Part shown: in pieces, positions 58,327 through 64,000 of the stretch | Numbering within the stretch: position 1 is the stretch's first letter | Layout: the number at the start of each line of letters is the position of its first letter | From: Erwinia oleae | GTDB taxonomy: Bacteria; Pseudomonadota; Gammaproteobacteria; Enterobacterales; Enterobacteriaceae | Length of the DNA: 64,000 bases | Reading direction: 5' to 3' | NCBI RefSeq assembly: GCF_000770305.1 | Contig: NZ_JNVB01000001.1 | Span: forward strand, 1 to 64,000 | The notes under the pieces: generated by a model | The model's input: the letters and a program-made list of their open reading frames with translations, nothing else | Told to the model about the DNA's origin: nothing | Database searches by the model: none | Made by a program: the position numbers and the translations under genes

Positions 58327-58347
58327 ATTTCGGCAGCGAGGAGAACT

Positions 58348-59481
58348 ATGTTCCAGCTTGAATTATCCGCTATCCATCCTGGCGCAGCCGCCGGGGACAA
58401 AGAGGATGCCGTTCGTCAGGTTGCCGCCGCGCTAACGCGTGCCGGTAACGTGGGCGAAGGCTACGTCAACGGCATGCTTGCGCGCGAACAGCAAACCTCA
58501 ACCTATTTAGGTAACGGCATTGCTATTCCGCACGGCACCACCGACACCCGTGATTTAGTGCTGAAAACCGGCGTACAGGTTTATCAGTTTCCACAGGGTA
58601 TTGCCTGGGGCGACGACCAGACCGCTTATGTGGTCATTGGTATTGCGGCAAAATCAGATGAGCACCTCGCGCTGCTGCGTCAGCTTACGCACGTTCTCAG
58701 CGATGACAGCGTGGCCGAATCGCTGAAAACCACGGACTCGGCAGAGACGCTGCGCAGCCTGCTGATGGGCGAAAAACAGGGCGGCGAATTTCAGTTCGAT
58801 ACGTCGCTGATTACAACGGACGTTGCGGCCGGCGATCTGATGACGCTTCAGGCGCTGAACGCGGGCCGTTTACAGCAGGCGGGCGCGGTCGATGCGGCGT
58901 TTGTCAGCCGGGTTATCACCTCACGTCCGCTCAATTTGGGGCAGGGCATCTGGCTGAGCGACAGCACCGAAGGCAACCTTGGCAGCGCGGTGGCCGTCAG
59001 TCGCAGCGTAACGCCTTTTGAGGTTGAGGGCGAGAAAGCCGCGCTGCTGGTCACGGTTTCGGTCACCGACGATCGTCCACTGACTGTCCTCAACTACCTG
59101 AGCGATCTTCTGATCAAACAGCAGGCAGATCGTCTGCTGAGTGCCGATGCGGCAGGCATTCTGGCGCTGCTCACCAGCGAGGTCACCGAACAGGCCGACA
59201 CGCTGACGGAAGAGTTCACCATTCGCAACGAACATGGTCTGCATGCCCGTCCGGGCACGGCGCTGGTCAGCGTGATCAAGCAGTTCAACTGCGACGTCAG
59301 CGTCATCAATCTGGACGGTAGCGGCAAACCGGCGAACGGCCGCAGCCTGATGAAAGTGGTGGCGCTGGGCGTGAAAAAAGGCCATCGCCTGCGCTTTACC
59401 GCCAGCGGCGAGGATGCCCGCGCGGCGCTGGACGCCATCGGCGCGGCCATCGCCGGCGGTCTTGGCGAGGGGGCAGCATGA
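58348..59481 (+). CDS. fruB: FruB fructose PTS diphosphoryl transfer protein (EIIA-HPr)
   Basis: 377 residues (E. coli 376). EIIA domain with the phospho-His in [13 protein letters not shown] (near 62), a central M domain, and a C-terminal FPr/HPr-like domain with His in [11 protein letters not shown] (near 298). GAGGAG precedes the ATG. It passes phosphate from enzyme I to FruA and overlaps fruK by four bases. Confidence 0.96.
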   Translation: MFQLELSAIHPGAAAGDKEDAVRQVAAALTRAGNVGEGYVNGMLAREQQTSTYLGNGIAIPHGTTDTRDLVLKTGVQVYQFPQGIAWGDDQTAYVVIGIAAKSDEHLALLRQLTHVLSDDSVAESLKTTDSAETLRSLLMGEKQGGEFQFDTSLITTDVAAGDLMTLQALNAGRLQQAGAVDAAFVSRVITSRPLNLGQGIWLSDSTEGNLGSAVAVSRSVTPFEVEGEKAALLVTVSVTDDRPLTVLNYLSDLLIKQQADRLLSADAAGILALLTSEVTEQADTLTEEFTIRNEHGLHARPGTALVSVIKQFNCDVSVINLDGSGKPANGRSLMKVVALGVKKGHRLRFTASGEDARAALDAIGAAIAGGLGEGAA

Positions 59482-60416
59482 GCAGACGCGTTGCCACCAT
59501 TACGCTAAACCCGGCTTACGACCTGGTAGGTTACACGCCGGAAATCGAGCGCGGTGAGGTTAACCTGGTGAAAACCACCGGCCTTCACGCGGCGGGTAAA
59601 GGCATTAACGTGGCGAAGGTGCTGAAAGATTTAGGCATCGATGTCACCGTTGGCGGATTTCTCGGTAAAGAGAATCAGGACGGCTTTCAGCATCTGTTCA
59701 GCGAGCTGGGCATCGCCAACCGCTTTCAGGTGGTTGAAGGACGCACCCGCATCAACGTTAAGCTGACGGAAAAAGATGGCGAAGTGACCGACCTGAATTT
59801 CTCCGGCTTTGAGGTTACCGGTCAGGACTGGGAACGCTTCACCACCGACTCGCTGACCTGGCTCGGTCAGTTCGACATGGTCTGCGTCAGCGGCAGTCTT
59901 CCGGCAGGCGTGGCGCCAGATGCGTTCACCGAATGGATGAGCGCGCTGCGAACCCATTGCCCGTGCATCATTTTTGACAGCAGCCGCGAGGCGCTGGTGG
60001 CGGGTCTGAAGGCGGCGCCGTGGTTGGTTAAACCCAATCGCCGTGAGCTGGAAATCTGGGCCGGTCGCAAACTTCCCACATTACAGGACGTCATTGAGGC
60101 CGCACACGCGCTACGCGAGCAGGGCATCGCCCACGTAGTCATTTCACTGGGCGCGGAAGGCGCGCTGTGGGTAAACGCTTCAGGTGAATGGATCGCCAAA
60201 CCTCCCGCATGCGAAGTGGTCAGCACCGTTGGCGCAGGGGATTCAATGGTCGGCGGGCTGATTTACGGCCTGCTGATGCGCGAGTCCAGCGAGCACACGC
60301 TGCGACTTGCCACGGCTGTGGCAGCCCTGGCGGTCAGCCAGAGCAACGTAGGCGTTACCGATCGTACCCAGTTGGCCGCAATGATGGCGCGCGTCAAGCT
60401 GGAACCCTTTAACTGA
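59478..60416 (+). CDS. fruK: FruK 1-phosphofructokinase
   Basis: 312 residues, PfkB family: [14 protein letters not shown] near the start and the catalytic [13 protein letters not shown] box with Asp near 256. Converts fructose 1-phosphate to fructose 1,6-bisphosphate. Coupled to fruB by ATGA; fruA follows after 16 bases. Confidence 0.96.
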   Translation: MSRRVATITLNPAYDLVGYTPEIERGEVNLVKTTGLHAAGKGINVAKVLKDLGIDVTVGGFLGKENQDGFQHLFSELGIANRFQVVEGRTRINVKLTEKDGEVTDLNFSGFEVTGQDWERFTTDSLTWLGQFDMVCVSGSLPAGVAPDAFTEWMSALRTHCPCIIFDSSREALVAGLKAAPWLVKPNRRELEIWAGRKLPTLQDVIEAAHALREQGIAHVVISLGAEGALWVNASGEWIAKPPACEVVSTVGAGDSMVGGLIYGLLMRESSEHTLRLATAVAALAVSQSNVGVTDRTQLAAMMARVKLEPFN

Positions 60417-60432
60417 CAGCAGGAGAGGTACA

Positions 60433-62127
60433 ATGAAAACGCTGCTGATAATAGATTCTTCGCTGGGGCTGGCAACGGGCTATCTGGCAAAAAATATGGC
60501 TACCGCGGCGGCGGGCGGCCTTGGCATCACCCTTACAGACAACGTCGCTGACGCCGATCAGGTTATCGTGGCAGGCAAAAATATGCCGAACGATGCCAGC
60601 CTGAACGGTAAGGCAATTTACCTGGCGGATATCGAACAGCTTCTTCGCCAGCCCGATGCCGTGCTGTCGAAAGCACAGAGCGAAGCGAAACCCTGGCATG
60701 CACCCGCGCCAACGGCTGCGGTTGCCAGCCCTGCGGCCGCGCCGTCAGGGATGAAGCGCATCGTCGCCGTTACCGCCTGCCCGACGGGCGTCGCGCACAC
60801 CTTCATGGCGGCGGAAGCGATTGATGCTGAAGCCAAAAAACGCGGCTGGTGGGTGAAAGTTGAAACCCGCGGCTCCGTAGGCGCAGGCAATGCCATTACG
60901 CCGGAAGAGGTGGCGGAAGCCGATCTGGTGATTGTGGCGGCAGATATCGACGTGGATCTGGCGAAATTTGCCGGTAAACCGATGTATCGCACCTCAACCG
61001 GTCTGGCGCTGAAGAAAACGGCGCAGGAGCTGGATAAAGCGGTTGCGGAAGCGCGCCCTTATCAGCCGAAAGGCGGCAGCCAGCCGCAGGGCAGCGAGAA
61101 AAAAGAGGGGTCTGGCGCCTATCGTCATCTGCTGACCGGCGTATCGTACATGCTGCCAATGGTGGTGGCGGGCGGTCTGAGCATTGCGCTCTCCTTCGCG
61201 TTCGGTATTACGGCATTTAAAGAGCAGGGCACGCTGGCCGCGGCGCTGATGCAGATCGGCGGCGGCAGCGCCTTTGCGCTGATGGTGCCAGTGCTGGCGG
61301 GCTTTATCGCTTTCTCCATTGCCGATCGTCCCGGCCTGACGCCGGGTTTGATCGGCGGTATGATCGCCACCAGCATCAATGCAGGCTTTCTTGGCGGTAT
61401 CATTGCGGGCTTCATAGCCGGTTACGCTGCGAAGCTGATCGGCTCGAAGGTCAGGCTGCCGCAAAGTATGGAAGCGCTAAAACCTATCCTGATTATTCCG
61501 CTGGTGGCCAGCCTGATTACCGGCCTGCTGATGATTTACGTGGTCGGCAAACCGGTTGCCGGGATCATGACATGGCTGACACACTGGCTGGCTAACCTGG
61601 GGACGGCGAACGCGGTAGTGCTGGGCGCGATCCTCGGCGGTATGATGTGTACCGACATGGGTGGCCCGGTCAATAAAGTGGCGTATGCGTTTGGCGTTGG
61701 CTTGCTGAGTTCCCAAACCTACGCGCCGATGGCAGCGATCATGGCGGCGGGCATGGTTCCTCCGCTGGCAATGGGACTGGCGACGCTGGTGGCGCGTAAG
61801 AAATTCAATAAAGGCCAGCAGGAAGGCGGCAAAGCGGCGCTGGTGCTTGGCCTGTGCTTTATCTCTGAAGGGGCAATTCCGTTTGCCGCCCGCGATCCGA
61901 TGCGCGTTCTGCCCTGCTGTATCATTGGCGGTGCGCTGACCGGCGCCATTTCGATGGCGGTGGGCGCGAAGCTGATGGCGCCGCATGGCGGGCTGTTCGT
62001 CCTGCTGATCCCTGGCGCGATTACGCCAGTACTGGGTTACCTGATGGCGATTGTGGTGGGAACCGTTGTGGCGGGCCTTGCCTATGCCGTACTGAAACGC
62101 CCCGAAGTGGAAGCCGTAAAAGCATAA
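60433..62127 (+). CDS. fruA: FruA fructose-specific PTS permease EIIBC
   Basis: 564 residues (E. coli 563). A degenerate EIIB' domain (1 to about 80), an Ala/Pro linker, the active EIIB domain with phospho-Cys116 (VTACPTGVAHTF), and an EIIC membrane domain (about 230-560; GGMMCTDMGGPVNK near 397). Imports fructose as fructose 1-phosphate. Terminator follows. Confidence 0.96.
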   Translation: MKTLLIIDSSLGLATGYLAKNMATAAAGGLGITLTDNVADADQVIVAGKNMPNDASLNGKAIYLADIEQLLRQPDAVLSKAQSEAKPWHAPAPTAAVASPAAAPSGMKRIVAVTACPTGVAHTFMAAEAIDAEAKKRGWWVKVETRGSVGAGNAITPEEVAEADLVIVAADIDVDLAKFAGKPMYRTSTGLALKKTAQELDKAVAEARPYQPKGGSQPQGSEKKEGSGAYRHLLTGVSYMLPMVVAGGLSIALSFAFGITAFKEQGTLAAALMQIGGGSAFALMVPVLAGFIAFSIADRPGLTPGLIGGMIATSINAGFLGGIIAGFIAGYAAKLIGSKVRLPQSMEALKPILIIPLVASLITGLLMIYVVGKPVAGIMTWLTHWLANLGTANAVVLGAILGGMMCTDMGGPVNKVAYAFGVGLLSSQTYAPMAAIMAAGMVPPLAMGLATLVARKKFNKGQQEGGKAALVLGLCFISEGAIPFAARDPMRVLPCCIIGGALTGAISMAVGAKLMAPHGGLFVLLIPGAITPVLGYLMAIVVGTVVAGLAYAVLKRPEVEAVKA

Positions 62128-62141
62128 ATAACGTCAGAAAG

Positions 62142-62170
62142 AAAAAAGCGCGGTTGCCCGCGCTTTTTTT
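62142..62170. terminator. Bidirectional terminator between fruA and nfo
   Basis: Stem GCGCGG/CCGCGC with four-base loop TTGC, A-run before and seven T after; it abuts the nfo stop codon. Confidence 0.85.
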
Positions 62171-63011
62171 ATGCCTGCTCAGCCTTCAGCCAGGCTATCT
62201 CATCCTTCCAGATATCCGGATTTACCGTTTCCAGAATCATCGGGATGCCGTCAAAACGCTGGTCTTTCATCAGCCAGCTAAACGCCGCTTTTCCGATATT
62301 GCCTTCGCCGAGGCTGTGATGGCGATCGACGCGGCTGGCAAATTCGCTTTTGGCATCGTTAAGGTGCATGCCGCGCAGGTAGTCAAAGCCCACGATACGC
62401 GAGAACTCATCAAAGGTTTTTTCGCACGCTTCCGCACTGCGTAAATCGTAACCCGCGGCAAACGCATGACAGGTATCAATGCAGACGCCGACGCGGGACT
62501 TGTCGTCGACGCCGTCGATGATCGCGGCCAGATGCTCAAAGCGAAAGCCGAGGTTGCTACCCTGTCCGGCGGTATTCTCAATGACCGCCGTCACGCCATG
62601 CGTTTTCTCCAGCGCGATATTGATCGACTCGGCGATACGTTTCAGGCACTGATCTTCGTCAATCTGATGCAGGTGGCTGCCCGGATGGAAGTTCAACAGC
62701 GCCAGCCCAAGCTGTTCGCAGCGGCGCATTTCATCAAGAAACGCCTCGCGCGACTTGTCCAGCGCCTCCCGGACCGGATGGCCGAGGTTGATCAGATAGC
62801 TGTCATGGGGAAGAATTTGTCCGGCGTTATAATGATATTTTTCACAGGCGGTACGGAAGGCGTCAATCACCGCGTCGCTCAGATCGGCAGCGCGCCACTG
62901 TCGCTGATTTTTGGTAAATAATGCAAACGCCGTGGCGTCCAGCTCGTGGGCGCGAAGCACCGCCTGATCCACGCCGCCTGCGGCGCTGACGTGAGCACCA
63001 ATGTATTTCAT
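62169..63011 (-). CDS. nfo: Endonuclease IV (Nfo)
   Basis: 280 residues, AP endonuclease 2 family with three zinc ions: [46 protein letters not shown] and [11 protein letters not shown] motifs supply the ligands. Start [13 protein letters not shown] with AGGAGA seven bases upstream; a 13-residue longer version has no support. Acts in base-excision repair at abasic sites; in E. coli SoxRS-induced. Confidence 0.96.
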   Translation of the reverse strand: MKYIGAHVSAAGGVDQAVLRAHELDATAFALFTKNQRQWRAADLSDAVIDAFRTACEKYHYNAGQILPHDSYLINLGHPVREALDKSREAFLDEMRRCEQLGLALLNFHPGSHLHQIDEDQCLKRIAESINIALEKTHGVTAVIENTAGQGSNLGFRFEHLAAIIDGVDDKSRVGVCIDTCHAFAAGYDLRSAEACEKTFDEFSRIVGFDYLRGMHLNDAKSEFASRVDRHHSLGEGNIGKAAFSWLMKDQRFDGIPMILETVNPDIWKDEIAWLKAEQA

Positions 63012-63202
63012 GCCGTTTCTCCTGTCAGGGCACCAGAACGTAAGCGGCAATGATAACCATAAACGGCGTGTTTATCACAACAAAGCTTAGCGCCACTCAG
63101 AGCAAACGTCCCGGCGTCGTGCTGGCAGTACGCGTAAAGATGGTTTAAAAGTGAAATTGATTATATATTTATAATTAACCAGAATAAGTAATAGGAGAAG
63201 GC

Positions 63203-63571
63203 ATGTTCAGGCGAATGCGTCGATGGCTGGGATTCTTTAATAAAAACGTGCTGCTGCTGTGGTATGCCTGTCGTAACCCGCTTACGCCGGGCTGGATCAA
63301 GCTGCTCTCCGCCGGACTTGGCGTCTATGCCGTAAGTCCTGTCGATCTTATACCCGATGTCATTCCGTTTGTTGGTCTGCTGGATGATGCGGTTATCGTG
63401 CCAGGCGGCATCGCGCTGCTGATTCGGCTGCTGCCTGCGGAGGTGAAGCGGGCCAGCGAGGCCCGGGCCACTCGGCGGCCAGGAAAGGGCAGGCGTTTTA
63501 CACCGCTGACGATGGTGGGCTTATTTATCCTGCTGTGGCTGGCGCTGACCGTTTACCTTATCTGGCGTTAG
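63203..63571 (+). CDS. YkvA/DUF1232 family membrane protein
   Basis: 122 residues. The DUF1232 core SPVDLIPDVIPFVGLLDD lies near 44-61, and a C-terminal membrane helix (about 100-121) follows a basic stretch. AGGAGAAGG precedes the ATG. Family function unknown. yeiE follows after 15 bases in the same direction; in E. coli yeiE has a different neighbour here. Confidence 0.82.
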   Translation: MFRRMRRWLGFFNKNVLLLWYACRNPLTPGWIKLLSAGLGVYAVSPVDLIPDVIPFVGLLDDAVIVPGGIALLIRLLPAEVKRASEARATRRPGKGRRFTPLTMVGLFILLWLALTVYLIWR

Positions 63572-63586
63572 TGAGGTACAAGAACA

Positions 63587-64000
63587 ATGCATATCACGTT
63601 ACGACAGCTTGAGGTGTTCAGCGAAGTGCTGAAAAGCGGCTCCACCACCCAGGCGTCACAGGTTATGTCACTGTCGCAGTCGGCGGTGAGCGCTGCGCTG
63701 GCGGATCTGGAAGGGCAGCTTGGCGTACAGCTTTTTGATCGCGTAGGTAAACGGCTGATAGTTAATGAGCACGGGCGGCTGCTCTATCCGCGCGCGGTGG
63801 CGTTACTGGAACAGGCCACTGAGATCGAGCAGCTTTTCCGTGAGGATAACGGCGCGCTACGCGTGTTCGCCAGCAGCACCATCGGCAACTATCTGCTGCC
63901 CGGCATGATTGCCCGCTGGCGCAGCGATTTTCCTGAACTGCCGCTCGAATTAAGCGTAGGCAACAGCCAGGACGTGATTAACGCGGTAGCGGATTTTCGC
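63587..64000 (+). CDS. yeiE: YeiE LysR-family regulator (3' end missing)
   Basis: ATG 63587 opens a frame that runs off the window after 138 codons: [19 protein letters not shown], the helix-turn-helix [40 protein letters not shown] across the linker, and the start of the effector-binding domain ([16 protein letters not shown]). Nearly collinear with E. coli YeiE, which has been linked to iron and sulfite responses. Confidence 0.93.
   Translation, partial: MHITLRQLEVFSEVLKSGSTTQASQVMSLSQSAVSAALADLEGQLGVQLFDRVGKRLIVNEHGRLLYPRAVALLEQATEIEQLFREDNGALRVFASSTIGNYLLPGMIARWRSDFPELPLELSVGNSQDVINAVADFR

Larger units (their letters stand above)
58021..58347. other. fruBKA promoter region
   Basis: About 330 bases between yeiW and fruB. 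It contains a small GCCAG/CTGGC stem-loop just after yeiW and two Cra operators (58248-58259 and 58315-58326). No gene is called; a 62-codon frame starting at 58247 begins in the operator and overlaps fruB. Confidence 0.6.

Noticed and set aside
1..64000. CRISPR array
   Set aside because: No set of short identical repeats with unique spacers of even length was seen; the only regular short repeats are the 18-base coding units at 20730-20801.

Overview
The window is chromosomal DNA of a gamma-proteobacterium of the order Enterobacterales. Nearly every recognisable housekeeping gene, and most of the gene order (rcsC-rcsB-rcsD, micF-ompC-apbE-alkB-yojI, proL-yejM-yejL-yejK-rplY-radD-rsuA-bcr-yejG-yejFEBA-pdeN-mepS-lpxT-yeiR, yeiP-yeiW-fruBKA-nfo-yeiE), matches Escherichia coli in blocks. 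Protein similarity is clearly below that of a true Escherichia, several E. coli genes are missing, and the adhesin content suggests an Erwiniaceae-type organism (Pantoea/Erwinia/Mixta group). The genus is an inference; no database was consulted.

Layout. 1-6.1 kb: the Rcs envelope-stress phosphorelay (rcsC, cut by the window start, convergent with rcsDB). 6.1-26.7 kb: a large adhesin locus lying between rcsD and micF-ompC. It holds a 4,312-residue BapA-like adhesin of about 39 Ig-like modules, a small second adhesin with the same head and tail but only two modules (and a frameshift before its tail), and a complete type I secretion system (TolC-like channel, C39-like-domain ABC exporter, HlyD-like adaptor). 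26.8-32.2 kb: micF sRNA, OmpC-like porin, a 39-residue membrane protein, apbE behind a consensus FNR box, alkB without its usual partner ada, and yojI. 32.1-38.1 kb: an accessory interval with a phosphopantetheinyl transferase, a GT17 glycosyltransferase, a DMT exporter behind a Cys/Pro-rich leader peptide, decayed integrases and a small AT-rich three-gene cluster (one gene DUF1493), ending at tRNA-Pro(GGG).

38-54.3 kb: conserved core: PbgA/YejM (LPS control), YejL, nucleoid protein YejK, ribosomal protein bL25, RadD, RsuA, Bcr, YejG, the YejABEF peptide ABC transporter, a CSS-EAL c-di-GMP phosphodiesterase and the murein endopeptidase MepS. 54.8-64 kb: LpxT coupled to the metal GTPase YeiR, a small fimbrial-like secreted protein, the EF-P paralogue YeiP, YeiW, the fructose PTS operon fruBKA with two Cra operators, endonuclease IV, a DUF1232 protein and the start of the LysR regulator yeiE.

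Taken together the window is rich in cell-surface functions: envelope sensing (Rcs), porin control (micF, OmpR-like sites), lipid A and LPS control (LpxT, PbgA), peptidoglycan growth (MepS) and a surface adhesin with its own exporter placed directly beside the Rcs genes.
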